Positions 1 through 8,820 of a stretch of 64,000 nucleotides of DNA are shown piece after piece (the first letter of the stretch is position 1; each line of letters starts with the position of its first letter). The notes beneath the pieces are model-generated. The model was not told the DNA's origin and did no database searches. It saw only the letters and a program-made list of their open reading frames with translations. A program made the translations under genes and the position numbers. Source of the stretch: Aliirhizobium wenxiniae (GTDB lineage Bacteria; Pseudomonadota; Alphaproteobacteria; Rhizobiales; Rhizobiaceae); the NCBI RefSeq assembly GCF_014201355.1, contig NZ_JACHEG010000011.1, positions 62,001 to 126,000 of the forward strand. The letters are read 5' to 3'.

Positions 1-146
1 TGGCCCGTAATCTCCGAGCGTGAAATGCTCGGATTACGCCAGATCAGCTGTAGCAGCTTGCGCTCGTTGGACGAGACGACCGTCGTCTCGTTGTCTCGAA
101 GGAAATGCCGCGCGATCAGTGCTTCCGGAATGTAAACATCTGGCAC
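1..146 (-). CDS. Partial ROK/MarR-like transcriptional regulator, N-terminus only
   Basis: The minus strand is open from a GTG at 144-146 to the window edge, giving 48 codons. The start is supported by an AAGG eight bases upstream; in-frame TTG codons just upstream are alternatives. The residues NERKLLQLIWRNPSISRSEI look like the first helices of a winged helix-turn-helix as found at the N-terminus of ROK-family sugar repressors. The gene runs off the window, so the effector domain is not visible and ROK versus MarR cannot be settled. It is divergent from the ugp operon, which suggests, but does not show, that it controls it. Confidence 0.5.
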   Translation of the reverse strand, partial: MPDVYIPEALIARHFLRDNETTVVSSNERKLLQLIWRNPSISRSEITG

Positions 147-243
147 GCCCAATACCTTACCCAAAAAGTGTAATAATTGCGTTTAACTCAGTGCAAGCTA
201 AGCCTGATTACCTGCGATTGTATCGCGATTCAAGCAGTTTTCG

Positions 244-261
244 CCGTCATGTAATTGTTAC
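244..261 (+). promoter_or_regulatory. Candidate Pho box upstream of ugpB
   Basis: CCGTCAT GTAA TTGTTAC matches the PhoB direct-repeat pattern (CTGTCAT-N4-CTGTCAT) at 6 of 7 and 4 of 7 positions with the right 11-base period. It lies about 70 bases before the ugpB start. Rhizobial ugp operons are known to be phosphate-regulated, so the site is plausible, but the second half is weak. Confidence 0.4.
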
Positions 262-330
262 ACATAAAGCGTAGTAATCCGCCGTCAAAGATTGAGCGAG
301 GCTCGGTCCACCCCACAAACGAGGGCGATG

Positions 331-1638
331 ATGAACAAGTTTACTCTGGCGGCCGTAGCCGCCGTGATGGCGGGCACGGGGTCCGCACAGGCCACCAATA
401 TCGAATTCTGGTACGGTAACACCGGCCAGGTGGAAACCGCGATCAAGGCGCAATGCGATGCCTTCAACGCGTCCCAAAGCGAGCACAAGGTCAACTGCGT
501 CGGTCAGGGCTCCTACGAAGTCTCCATGCAGAAGGCGATTGCCGCTTACCGTGCCAAGAACCACCCGGTTCTTATCCAGTTCTTCGATGCCGGCACGCTC
601 GACCTGATGCTGTCGGATGCCGTCGAGCCTGTTCAGGACCTGATGCCTGACGTCAAGTGGGACCAGTATATTGCCGGTGCCCGCGCCTATTATGAAACGT
701 CCAAGGGTAAGCTGTTCGCGCAGCCCTACAATTCCTCGACGCTTCTGTTCTACACCAACAAGACCGAGCTCGAAAAAGCCGGCATCACCGAAACACCGAC
801 AACCTGGGAAGGCGTTATCGAAGCCGCTCGCAAGCTGAAGGCCGCCGGCCATGCCTGCCCGTTCGTGACCGATGGCGATACCTGGCGTGTGCTGGAGCAG
901 TTCTCGGCCCGTCATGGACTGCCGATCGCGACCAAGCACAACGGTTATGATGGCCTCGACGCCGAATACCTGATCAACACCACCTTTGCCGCAAAGCACC
1001 TCGCCAATCTGGTCGAGTGGCGCAAGGAAGGTCTCGTTCGCCTTGCCGCCGATACCAAGGCCGGCAATTACACCGCCGCCTTCAATGCCGGCGAATGCGC
1101 GATGATGGAACAGTCTTCCGGTTCCTATGCCGCCGCCGCCAAGGCTTTTGACGGCAAATACGAGCTGACCGTTTCGATGGCGCCGATGTACGAGGGGTAT
1201 GAGCGCCACAACACCTTTGTCGGTGGTGCTTCCATCTATGTCATGAAGGGCCACGACAAGGCCGAGATCGAAGCGGCCAAGGCTTTCCTCGACTTCCTGC
1301 GCAAGCCGGAACAGCAGATGTTCTTCACGGCCAATACCGGTTACGTGCCGGTCACGACCGACGTTCTCGACGTGATCGCCAAGAGCGACGAGGCCAATTC
1401 GCCGAAATACGCCACCGCCAAGGTCGGCGTCGAATCCATGAACCAGCCGGCCACCGCCGATACGCGCGGCGTCCGCCTCGGCTTCTACGTGCAGTTCCGC
1501 GAAGTCTTCATGGAAGAAACCCAGAAAGCCTTTGCCGGCCAGCAGACCATGCAGGTTGCACTCGACAACACCAAGAAGCGTGGCGACCAGCTGCTGCGCC
1601 GTTTCGAGCAGACCTACAAGGGCAAGCAGCTTCCCTGA
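331..1638 (+). CDS. ugpB: sn-Glycerol-3-phosphate ABC transporter, periplasmic binding protein
   Basis: This 435-residue protein starts with an Ala-rich signal peptide (cleavage likely near residue 21) followed by a solute-binding protein of the extracellular family 1 fold. The mature start NIEFWYGNTGQVE and the overall length fit UgpB, which delivers glycerol-3-phosphate or glycerophosphodiesters to the UgpAE permease. The ATG at 331 is preferred because GAGGG lies five bases upstream; an adjacent ATG at 328 is an alternative. It is first in a run of same-strand genes encoding two permeases, an ATPase and phosphodiesterases, which supports the substrate class. A related sugar-binding protein is the main alternative. 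Confidence 0.85.
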   Translation: MNKFTLAAVAAVMAGTGSAQATNIEFWYGNTGQVETAIKAQCDAFNASQSEHKVNCVGQGSYEVSMQKAIAAYRAKNHPVLIQFFDAGTLDLMLSDAVEPVQDLMPDVKWDQYIAGARAYYETSKGKLFAQPYNSSTLLFYTNKTELEKAGITETPTTWEGVIEAARKLKAAGHACPFVTDGDTWRVLEQFSARHGLPIATKHNGYDGLDAEYLINTTFAAKHLANLVEWRKEGLVRLAADTKAGNYTAAFNAGECAMMEQSSGSYAAAAKAFDGKYELTVSMAPMYEGYERHNTFVGGASIYVMKGHDKAEIEAAKAFLDFLRKPEQQMFFTANTGYVPVTTDVLDVIAKSDEANSPKYATAKVGVESMNQPATADTRGVRLGFYVQFREVFMEETQKAFAGQQTMQVALDNTKKRGDQLLRRFEQTYKGKQLP

Positions 1639-1661
1639 TCCGCGTCTCGTGATTTTCTCAA

Positions 1662-1686
1662 GCACGGGGCGGTCTCCGCCCCGTGC
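1662..1686 (+). other. Intercistronic hairpin between ugpB and ugpA
   Basis: GCACGGGGCGG and CCGCCCCGTGC form an 11-bp perfect stem with a TCT loop, followed by a pyrimidine stretch (CTTCTCTT) but no clean T run. It sits right after the binding-protein gene. In many ABC operons such a hairpin stabilises the first cistron or partly terminates transcription, so that binding protein exceeds permease. Confidence 0.65.
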
Positions 1687-1710
1687 CTTCTCTTAGACGG
1701 AACTGTCTTC

Positions 1711-2601
1711 ATGTCGTCGGAATCCTCCCTGTTCAGCCATCGCTGGCTGCCGGCTCTTTTGCTGGCGCCGATGATATTGCTGATTCTGCTGTTCTTTTAT
1801 GTGCCGGTCTTCCAGGCTTTTTACTGGTCGTTTTTCCTCGAGCAGCCTTTTGGCGGCGGTTCGGAATTTGTCGGCTTTGAAAATTTCCAGCGCGTGCTTG
1901 GTGATCCCGAATTCTGGGCCGCCACTGGCCGCACAGTCGTCTTCATGCTGACGGCTTCCTCGCTTGCGGTCGTCGTGCCGCTGATGCTGGCGATCGCCGC
2001 CGACCGCAAGATAGGCATGTCCTATCCGGCCCGCAACATTCTGGTCTGGCCGAAAGGCATTGCCGGCGCCTCGATCGGTGTCGTCTTCGCCTTCATCTTC
2101 AATCCGTTCGTGGGGCTGATGGCGCCGCTCAATGCTTTGTTTCCGGGCCTGTGGAACCCCGGCATCGATGGCACGGATGCGTTCACCACGCTGGTGGCGG
2201 CCCATGTCTGGAGCGGTATTCCGTTTAACTTCGTCATCCTGCTCGCCGGTCTGCGTTCGATCCCGCCGACCATGTATCAGGCCGCCGCCATGGATGGCGC
2301 AGGTCCCTGGCGCCGCATTTTCGATGTGCAACTGCCGCTGATCATGCCGCAGCTGTTCCTGACCTTCGTTCTGGAATTCACCGAAAGCATCACTTCGGTC
2401 TTCGCGCTGATCGACACCATTACTGGCGGTGGTCCGGGCGGCTCCACCAGCCTGCTCGTCTACAAGATCTATGTCGATGGTTTCCGCGGTTTCGATCTTT
2501 CCGGCGCCTCCACCCAGACGGCCATCCTGATGGTCTTCGTCCTTCTTCTTGCAGCCTGCCAGTTCTATTTCCTCGGCCGGCGCATCAATTACGAGCGCTG
2601 A
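1711..2601 (+). CDS. ugpA: sn-Glycerol-3-phosphate ABC transporter permease
   Basis: This 296-residue inner-membrane protein has about six hydrophobic segments. The cytoplasmic EAA loop is visible near residues 190-209 (AAAMDGAGPWRRIFDVQLPL), the site that docks on the ATPase. It is a MalF-type permease and forms the channel with the product of the next gene, which begins three bases after its stop. Length and order (B-A-E-C) match ugp operons. The ATG at 1711 has only a weak ribosome-binding site, but the following hydrophilic stretch and first membrane helix suit this start. Confidence 0.87.
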   Translation: MSSESSLFSHRWLPALLLAPMILLILLFFYVPVFQAFYWSFFLEQPFGGGSEFVGFENFQRVLGDPEFWAATGRTVVFMLTASSLAVVVPLMLAIAADRKIGMSYPARNILVWPKGIAGASIGVVFAFIFNPFVGLMAPLNALFPGLWNPGIDGTDAFTTLVAAHVWSGIPFNFVILLAGLRSIPPTMYQAAAMDGAGPWRRIFDVQLPLIMPQLFLTFVLEFTESITSVFALIDTITGGGPGGSTSLLVYKIYVDGFRGFDLSGASTQTAILMVFVLLLAACQFYFLGRRINYER

Positions 2602-2604
2602 GCC

Positions 2605-3522
2605 ATGGTCGAAAACGCACGTTCCATCAACATCGCCGCCAGCATCCTGCTCGCCATCGGCATTCTCTATATCGTCGGGCCTTTGTATCTGACGCTCTCC
2701 ACCGCATCGCAGTCCTATGAATATATGCTGCGCAACGGTCTGGCCTGGGTGCCGGGCACCGAACTGTTTGCCAATATGGGCAAGGTCATTCACGATACGC
2801 GCATCCCGATCCAGATGCTCAACAGCATGATCGTGGCCTTCTCCAATGCGCTCGCCACTTGCATCCTGTCCTTCCTGTCGGCCTATGCGATCGTCTATTT
2901 CCGCATTCGCTGGGCGGGCGTGGCCTTTGCGCTGATCCTTGCCACCATCATGCTGCCACTCGATATCCGCGTCATCACCACCTATCAGGTGGCGTCCAAC
3001 ATCTTTTCGCCACTGAATGCCGTGCTCGATTTCACCGGCCTCAACAGCCTGATCGAGACGATGTTTGGCGCGCCTGTCCAACTCGAACTCAGCGTGCTCG
3101 ACACCCATTTCGGCCTCATCGCACCGCTTGTGGCGCATGGTACCGGCACGTTCCTGTTCCGCCAGTTTTTCCTGACCCTGCCAAAAGATCTGTTCAAGGC
3201 GGCGCGCATGGATGGGGCAGGTCCGATCCGTTTCCTGATCGATATCCTTCTGCCGCTTGCTCGCACCAGCTTTGCCTCGCTGTTCGTGCTCACCTTTTTG
3301 AGCGGCTGGACGCAATATCTGTGGCCGCTGGTCGGCGCCTCGACGCCCGACATGCAGACCGCCGTTGTCGGCCTTGCCCGCCTCGTGCCGGATGCCGACG
3401 GCCAGGTGCCCGATTTTCCGATGATCATGGCCGGTGCCGTGCTCGTCTCACTCGTTCCCCTCACGATGATCGCCCTTCTGCAGCGCTTTCTCGTCCAGGG
3501 CCTCGTTCTTTCGGAGAAATGA
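2605..3522 (+). CDS. ugpE: sn-Glycerol-3-phosphate ABC transporter permease
   Basis: This 305-residue MalG-type permease has an N-terminal membrane anchor (near residues 10-30), further hydrophobic helices and the EAA loop near residue 198 (AARMDGAGPIRFLIDILLPL). It pairs with UgpA to form the transmembrane pore for glycerol-3-phosphate. It starts three bases after ugpA and ends four bases before ugpC, indicating one transcript. Confidence 0.87.
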   Translation: MVENARSINIAASILLAIGILYIVGPLYLTLSTASQSYEYMLRNGLAWVPGTELFANMGKVIHDTRIPIQMLNSMIVAFSNALATCILSFLSAYAIVYFRIRWAGVAFALILATIMLPLDIRVITTYQVASNIFSPLNAVLDFTGLNSLIETMFGAPVQLELSVLDTHFGLIAPLVAHGTGTFLFRQFFLTLPKDLFKAARMDGAGPIRFLIDILLPLARTSFASLFVLTFLSGWTQYLWPLVGASTPDMQTAVVGLARLVPDADGQVPDFPMIMAGAVLVSLVPLTMIALLQRFLVQGLVLSEK

Positions 3523-3526
3523 TCCC

Positions 3527-4651
3527 ATGACCGCCATCGACACTGCCATCCGCGCCGCCGCGGCCGAGATCGATCTGATCGGCGTCACCAAATCCTATGA
3601 CGCCAAAAACACCATCATTCCGCCGATCGACGTGACCTTGCGTCCCGGTGAGTTCACCGTCGTGCTCGGCCCGTCGGGCTGCGGCAAGTCCACGCTGCTG
3701 CAGATGATCGCCGGTCTGGAGCGCGTCTCCGGCGGCAAGATCGTCATCGGCGGTCGTGAGGTGCAGGATCTGGAACCCAAACATCGCGGCTGCGCCATGG
3801 TGTTCCAGAATTATGCGCTTTATCCGCATATGACGGTTGCCGAAAACATGGCCTATAGCCTCAAGGTCGCCGGCGTTTCCAAGGCCGAACGCGCCGAGCG
3901 CGTCGGCACGGTCGCCAAGATGCTTGGCCTTGCCGATTTTCTCACCCGCAAGCCGGGACAGCTGTCCGGTGGCCAGCGCCAGCGTGTCGCGATCGGCCGC
4001 GCCATCATCCGCGAACCCGGCGTGCTGCTGTTCGATGAGCCGCTGTCGAACCTCGATGCGCAGTTGCGTCACGACATGCGTGTCGAACTGGCCGAACTGC
4101 ATCGCCGCATCGGCGCCACCAGCGTGTTCGTCACCCACGATCAGGTCGAGGCGATGACGCTGGCCGACCGTATTCTCATTCTCAACAAGGGCCATATCGA
4201 GCAGTTCGATACGCCGAAGGCGATCTACCACCATCCGGCTTCCGTTTTCGTCGCCAAATTCATCGGCTCGCCGCCGATGAACATCCTGCAGGTCGAAGGT
4301 GATGGCTCGGTTCTGCGGCTGGCCGATGGTCAGGCGGTTGCGAATTATGCGGGCAAGGGCAAATTCCAGCTCGGCATCCGCCCGGAAGATATTGCCGTCA
4401 ACGAAGGCGGCTCGATCAAGACGGAAATCCGATATCGCGAAGATCTGGGCTCGCACGAAATTCTCGAAACGAAGATCGCCGAGCAGAATCTGCGCATCGC
4501 CATGCCCTTCGGCGTCGAGATCGATACGACGCAGACCTTGTCGCTCTCCTTCCCGCAGACACGCCTGCATCTCTTCGAAGGTGAAAGCGGCCGCGCCATT
4601 GCCAATGCCTTCGGCGACGCGCAACCGGCCTCAGTGAAGGAATACCAGTGA
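3527..4651 (+). CDS. ugpC: sn-Glycerol-3-phosphate ABC transporter ATP-binding protein
   Basis: This 374-residue ATPase carries Walker A GPSGCGKST (48-56), the signature LSGGQRQRVAIGRA, Walker B VLLFDEP and the switch His in VFVTHDQ. The C-terminal extension (about residues 240-374) is the OB-fold regulatory domain of MalK/UgpC ATPases. It energises the UgpAE permease from the cytoplasmic side. The stop overlaps the GTG start of the phosphodiesterase gene, a sign of translational coupling. Confidence 0.9.
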   Translation: MTAIDTAIRAAAAEIDLIGVTKSYDAKNTIIPPIDVTLRPGEFTVVLGPSGCGKSTLLQMIAGLERVSGGKIVIGGREVQDLEPKHRGCAMVFQNYALYPHMTVAENMAYSLKVAGVSKAERAERVGTVAKMLGLADFLTRKPGQLSGGQRQRVAIGRAIIREPGVLLFDEPLSNLDAQLRHDMRVELAELHRRIGATSVFVTHDQVEAMTLADRILILNKGHIEQFDTPKAIYHHPASVFVAKFIGSPPMNILQVEGDGSVLRLADGQAVANYAGKGKFQLGIRPEDIAVNEGGSIKTEIRYREDLGSHEILETKIAEQNLRIAMPFGVEIDTTQTLSLSFPQTRLHLFEGESGRAIANAFGDAQPASVKEYQ

Positions 4652-5478
4652 GTTACAGCGAATTTATTGCCGACAAGGCCCGCGATTGCGCTGTGGTTGC
4701 GCATCGCGGCATCTGGCGCAATGCGCCGGAAAACAGTCTATCTGCCATCCAGCGTGCCATCGATGCCGGTTATGATGTCGTCGAGATCGACATTCGCCGC
4801 GGCGCGGATGGTGGTCTTTTTCTGCTGCATGACGACACGCTGGAGCGCATGACGGGTCTCGATCAGAGGCCCGAAGCGCTGGCTTCGAGTGATCTTTCGG
4901 TCCTGCGCCTGCGCGACCGTGACGGCGGTGAAGGCAATGAATTCACGCTGGAAAAATTGCCGAGCCTCGCAGAGGTTTTCGAACTGACGCGCGGGCGCAT
5001 TTTTCTGCATCTCGACGTCAAGGATCGCGAGGTGATCCCGGATGTGATCGCTCTCGCAAAGGCCATGGGCGTCGAGCATGAGGTCGATTTCTGGGCCGCG
5101 GTGAAAACCGAAAAAGATCTGAATTGGATCCGTGAAACTATTTTGCCGCATGACGTGCTGTTTCTGGCCAAAACCCGGCTCAATGTGCCGGGTGCGGCCA
5201 CCCAGCTGGCTCTGCTGCATGATCTCTCCCCCACCGTCTGCGAAATCTATTTTGACGGGCTGGAAGAACTGAGCGCCCTGAAAGACCTCACGCGCAACAC
5301 CGGCATGGCGCTCTGGGTGAACACGCTCGACAGCGTCGCCTGCGCCGGTTTCACCGATACCGCGGCCCTTGCCGATCCCGATGCCGTCTGGGGACGGCTG
5401 ATCGATGCCGGCATTTCGGTCATCCAGACCGATGAGGCCGCTGCCCTCAAATCCTATCTCGCGACCCGCCGCACCTGA
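4648..5478 (+). CDS. ugpQ: Glycerophosphodiester phosphodiesterase (first copy)
   Basis: This 276-residue GDPD-family hydrolase starts with GTG inside the ugpC stop (GTGA). It should cleave glycerophosphodiesters to glycerol-3-phosphate and an alcohol. Visible active-site residues are His19 in AHRG, metal ligands Glu46 and Asp48 in VVEIDI, and His61 in LLHDDTL. There is no signal peptide, so it acts in the cytoplasm on imported diesters, consistent with the transporter genes just upstream. A paralogue of equal length follows directly. Confidence 0.88.
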   Translation: MSYSEFIADKARDCAVVAHRGIWRNAPENSLSAIQRAIDAGYDVVEIDIRRGADGGLFLLHDDTLERMTGLDQRPEALASSDLSVLRLRDRDGGEGNEFTLEKLPSLAEVFELTRGRIFLHLDVKDREVIPDVIALAKAMGVEHEVDFWAAVKTEKDLNWIRETILPHDVLFLAKTRLNVPGAATQLALLHDLSPTVCEIYFDGLEELSALKDLTRNTGMALWVNTLDSVACAGFTDTAALADPDAVWGRLIDAGISVIQTDEAAALKSYLATRRT

Positions 5479-5500
5479 ATGCTCTCCAAGGAAGAATGAA

Positions 5501-6331
5501 ATGACGCATTACGTAGATTATATCGCCGACCAGAAACGCGATCCCGCTATCGTTGCCCATCGCGGCGCATGGCACGGCGCGCCGGAAAACAGCCTCGCCG
5601 CCATCGAGCGTGCCATCGCTGTCGGAGCTGACGTGGTCGAACTCGATATCCGCAAGAGCGCCGATGGCGAACTGTTTATCATGCACGACGACACGCTGTT
5701 GCGCATGGCCGGTATCGATCGGGATGCCGAGACCTTCACCATTGCGGAGCTGCGGGCCATTGCGCTGCGTGAAGATGATGGCGGTGAACATCGTGCGACG
5801 ACGGACCAGCGCATCCCGACGCTGAAACAGGCACTGGAAATCATCCGCGGCCGCATTTTTGCGGATCTCGATTTGAAAGATCGCGGCCTCTTCTCCGAAG
5901 TCGCCGCCTGCGCCCGCGAGATGAATGCCGCATCCTACGTAGACCTGAAGACCCGCGTCATGACCCGCGAGGAACTGGACTGGGTCCGCGCCCAGAATAT
6001 CGATGGCGTGGCCTTCATGGCGATGTCGAAATTCACGGCAGAAAGCATCCATGAGACGATGGCGCTGCTGTCGGAAATCAGGCCTTTCATGTGCGAAATG
6101 CGTTTCGACAGCCTCGAAACCATCAAGGCAAACCGCCAGATGTTTCGCGACGCCAACATGGCGCTGTGGACGAATACGCTCAACATGGAAGCCAGTGGTG
6201 AATGGGTGGACAAGACGGCACTTATCGATCCCGGCCGCATCTGGGGTACGTTGATGGAAGCCGGTGTCAGCGTCTTCCAGACCGATGAGCCGGAAGCACT
6301 CAATGCCTATCTGGAGGCACGCCGCGCATGA
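5501..6331 (+). CDS. Glycerophosphodiester phosphodiesterase (second copy)
   Basis: This 276-residue protein is a paralogue of the preceding gene: both open with the same kind of hydrophilic leader and AHRG motif, and both keep the catalytic set (here His20, Glu47, Asp49, His62). The ATG at 5501 has AAGGAA seven bases upstream, so longer in-frame starts inside the previous gene are rejected. The stop overlaps the next start (ATGA). Divergence between the copies suggests different headgroup preferences, but the substrates cannot be read from sequence. Confidence 0.85.
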   Translation: MTHYVDYIADQKRDPAIVAHRGAWHGAPENSLAAIERAIAVGADVVELDIRKSADGELFIMHDDTLLRMAGIDRDAETFTIAELRAIALREDDGGEHRATTDQRIPTLKQALEIIRGRIFADLDLKDRGLFSEVAACAREMNAASYVDLKTRVMTREELDWVRAQNIDGVAFMAMSKFTAESIHETMALLSEIRPFMCEMRFDSLETIKANRQMFRDANMALWTNTLNMEASGEWVDKTALIDPGRIWGTLMEAGVSVFQTDEPEALNAYLEARRA

Positions 6332-7161
6332 AAACCGTCAGCGACGAACTTCTCGATGAACTGGTGGACTACATGCGTGAAGCAGCGGAAGGAGAAATCC
6401 TGCCGCGCTTCCGGTCGGTGACATCGGACAGCATCCGCGCCAAGACGATGGCCGACGATATCGTGACGGATGCCGATATCGCCTCCGAACGGGTGATCAG
6501 CGAGAGATTGAAGGCGCGTCTGCCGGACATCACCATTATCGGCGAAGAGGCTGTGTCCGAAGACGGTTCCATCCTCGCAAAACTTGCCGATGCCGATCTG
6601 GCGGCTGTGATCGATCCTGTCGATGGCACCTGGCATTTTGCGCATGGCACGCCGATGTTCGGCAGTATTCTGGCCATCGTTTCGGGTGGACAAACCATTG
6701 CCGGCATTATCCATTATCCGGTTCTGGGCGATTTTTTGGTGGCACGGCCGGGGCAGGGTGCGTGGCATGTGGCAGCAGATGGTTCGCAGACGCGCCTTTC
6801 GGTTGCCGCGCCAAGCCCGATCAACGAGATGCACGGTTTCATCCCCCTGCATATGTTTGAACCTGGTATGCGTTCCGAGCTCGCATCACGCGTTTTGCAA
6901 TTTCTGCGTATCACGACCTGGCGTTGCTCGGCTTGGGAATACCGGATGCTGGCAACGGGCGCGATGAGCTTTTGCCTCAACGAAAGCCTGAAGCCATGGG
7001 ATCACGCTGCCGGGGTCCTTATACACGCTGAAGCGGGTGGTTACGCTGCGACTCTAGCTGGTGAGGCGTATCGGCCGACGATGACGGAAGGTTATCTGCT
7101 GACGGCCCCCAGCGAGAAGTCATGGAATCTCGTTTGCGACGCTCTGACTTCGTCTCTTTGA
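6328..7161 (+). CDS. Inositol monophosphatase-family phosphatase
   Basis: This 277-residue protein has the metal-binding motifs of the Li-sensitive phosphatase family: GEE (72-74), DPVDGT (96-101) and WDHAAG near residue 225. The usual Asn after DGT is replaced (DGTWHF instead of DGTxNF), a small deviation next to the active site. Family members dephosphorylate inositol-1-phosphate, histidinol phosphate or 3'-phosphonucleotides. Its four-base overlap with the second phosphodiesterase suggests it works on a product released from a glycerophosphodiester, perhaps glycerophosphoinositol breakdown; this is inference. Confidence 0.8.
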   Translation: MKTVSDELLDELVDYMREAAEGEILPRFRSVTSDSIRAKTMADDIVTDADIASERVISERLKARLPDITIIGEEAVSEDGSILAKLADADLAAVIDPVDGTWHFAHGTPMFGSILAIVSGGQTIAGIIHYPVLGDFLVARPGQGAWHVAADGSQTRLSVAAPSPINEMHGFIPLHMFEPGMRSELASRVLQFLRITTWRCSAWEYRMLATGAMSFCLNESLKPWDHAAGVLIHAEAGGYAATLAGEAYRPTMTEGYLLTAPSEKSWNLVCDALTSSL

Positions 7162-7293
7162 TGGGCACTCTCGACAACTAGGATGTCGAACAATGCAATT
7201 TCCATAACCTATCTTACCTTGAAAAATCCTGTAAGCACCTGATTAGGTATATATTTTATCCATCTCTAATGACCGGTGCATTCGGTATGCGTG

Positions 7294-7321
7294 AGAAAGG
7301 GCGGTCAATACCGCCCTTTCT
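7294..7321. terminator. Bidirectional hairpin terminator between the phosphatase gene and rtcB
   Basis: AGAAAGGGCGGT and ACCGCCCTTTCT form a perfect 12-bp stem with a CAAT loop. It lies between convergent genes: the phosphatase ends at 7161 on plus and rtcB ends at 7327 on minus. The flanking T tract is poor, but the stem ends in CTTTCT on both strands. Confidence 0.65.
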
Positions 7322-7326
7322 GCCTT

Positions 7327-8745
7327 CTACCGACGCTTTTTCCGCCAAGGCGCGTCGCGCTGCCAGTCGCCGGCCATGATGCTGCCGAACGGGATGACCT
7401 CGTCGACCACCTCGGCCAGACCGTAGTGCTGGATCTGGGCGCGAACGCTGGCCGCCGATTTGTAAGCCCCCGGCAATTCGGAAATATCCGCATTGCCGGA
7501 GAAAAACCGGACATCGAGCCCCTCCGTTTCCTTCGCCATGATGTCGGCGATGTTGTTCGGGCTCAACCCCCGTGAGTCTGCGCCGTACTTGTCCGCCAAC
7601 TGCCGGATATGGGCAGTACGGGAAAGATTTCGTCCCGCACCATGCGGTGAGAAGCCGAGACCATTTGCGGCGTTTGACCCGCGCACGATCAGGATTGGTT
7701 CCGCCATATTGAGCGGAATGATCGTCAGATCGGTCGCATCATCCGCCCAACCATCGAAGGCCGGCGTCGCACCCTTGCCGTGATAGAAGAGCCCATCCGA
7801 CTTCCGGAACACGAAATTATGCTCGTTCCAGAAACGGTCCGACACTTTCGCGGTAAGCTTTTCAGCCGCCATATCGTGCAGAACGTAATGGTTCTCCCTG
7901 GTCCACTGGCGGATGATCTGCAAAGCTGACCAGTAGAGGTCGCCTTCCTCCGTATCCGCAGTGATCCAGGCGTTGTCACGATGCGTTTCCGGCGAAAGCA
8001 GCTCGCGGAACTTGTTCGCCACCTTCATGCCACGCTCATAGAGCCGGGCGCCTGGTGCGCGCGATCCATGATGTGTGACGAGCGCCGTCTCGCCAGTGGA
8101 CTTCATCGTGCCGACATAGGCGAAATGGTTGCCGTCACCTTGCGTGGCGAAATGCTCGACCGCGACATTGAGCGCTGCACCAGTGAGATACGGGTTCTCA
8201 GTAAAGGCAGCGAGTGTCGCGTCCGACGGCTTGATCTGCCGCCCCCGCTCACGACCACCCGGACCAAAGTGGGTCACGGAATGGATAGCGTCCAATAGCG
8301 CCTTCGGATCGACACCGGAGAAAACGGAAATCGCCATCGAGCAGCAGATATCGGCCGAATGCATGCCCGGATGGATTGCCTCCGAAGCGACGACCCCGCC
8401 GACCGGGATGGTTCCGACCGGTCCGGCCGGGCAGGCATCCGGCATGATGGCAGCGGCACGCACCACCGGAGTGCGCACCAGCGCACGCATGGTGGCGTTC
8501 ACCTTTTCGACGTTGTCCTGCTCGAAAGCATTTTCGGCGCGGATGTTCGAATAGATTTCGAAGTCACCTTCTATTCGTAGCGGAACGGTCGGAGCCGGCT
8601 GGAATGTCCGCGCTGCTGCCATGGCCGCATCCATCGAGCCACCTTCACCCAGTATCTTGTTGGCAGCATCGAGTGCCGGGCGAAACCACTTGCCCTGCGG
8701 CATGCCAGCGTCGATCAAATCCTGTCCGCTTACGATCTCAATCAT
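7327..8745 (-). CDS. rtcB: RNA-splicing ligase / 3'-phosphate RNA repair ligase
   Basis: This 472-residue protein matches RtcB, which joins 2',3'-cyclic phosphate or 3'-phosphate RNA ends to 5'-OH ends using GTP and Mn2+. Visible motifs include the metal-site segment HPGMHSADICCSM (the family DxxCG region), HHGSR, and HGAGRNLSR, which carries the guanylated histidine. The ATG whose codon is 8743-8745 is chosen because the IEIVSGQDL start is typical and a purine-rich stretch precedes it; an upstream ATG would add eleven residues. It is divergent from the rtcR gene, its usual activator, with a sigma-54 promoter in between. No rtcA cyclase gene is next to it. Confidence 0.92.
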   Translation of the reverse strand: MIEIVSGQDLIDAGMPQGKWFRPALDAANKILGEGGSMDAAMAAARTFQPAPTVPLRIEGDFEIYSNIRAENAFEQDNVEKVNATMRALVRTPVVRAAAIMPDACPAGPVGTIPVGGVVASEAIHPGMHSADICCSMAISVFSGVDPKALLDAIHSVTHFGPGGRERGRQIKPSDATLAAFTENPYLTGAALNVAVEHFATQGDGNHFAYVGTMKSTGETALVTHHGSRAPGARLYERGMKVANKFRELLSPETHRDNAWITADTEEGDLYWSALQIIRQWTRENHYVLHDMAAEKLTAKVSDRFWNEHNFVFRKSDGLFYHGKGATPAFDGWADDATDLTIIPLNMAEPILIVRGSNAANGLGFSPHGAGRNLSRTAHIRQLADKYGADSRGLSPNNIADIMAKETEGLDVRFFSGNADISELPGAYKSAASVRAQIQHYGLAEVVDEVIPFGSIMAGDWQRDAPWRKKRR

Positions 8746-8820
8746 CTTCTTTTCTGCGATTGCAGTCCTTCTATACATTGGTTTTCCGGACGAAGACCTC
8801 GGTCCGGCCCTCCATGCATT

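Noticed and set aside
5..31. Imperfect hairpin at the left edge
   Set aside because: It lies inside the coding frame of the partial regulator, so it is not claimed as an element.
20..274. 84-codon plus-strand ORF before ugpB
   Set aside because: It has no ribosome-binding site or domain, is Arg/Ser-rich as antisense shadows are, and covers the partial minus-strand regulator and the ugp promoter.
1693..3315. Long antisense open frame (540 codons) across ugpA and ugpE
   Set aside because: It is a high-GC third-position artefact; its residues are charged low-complexity without domains, while both sense genes are unambiguous. The same applies to other long antisense frames over gdhA, nosZ, the GMC gene and others.
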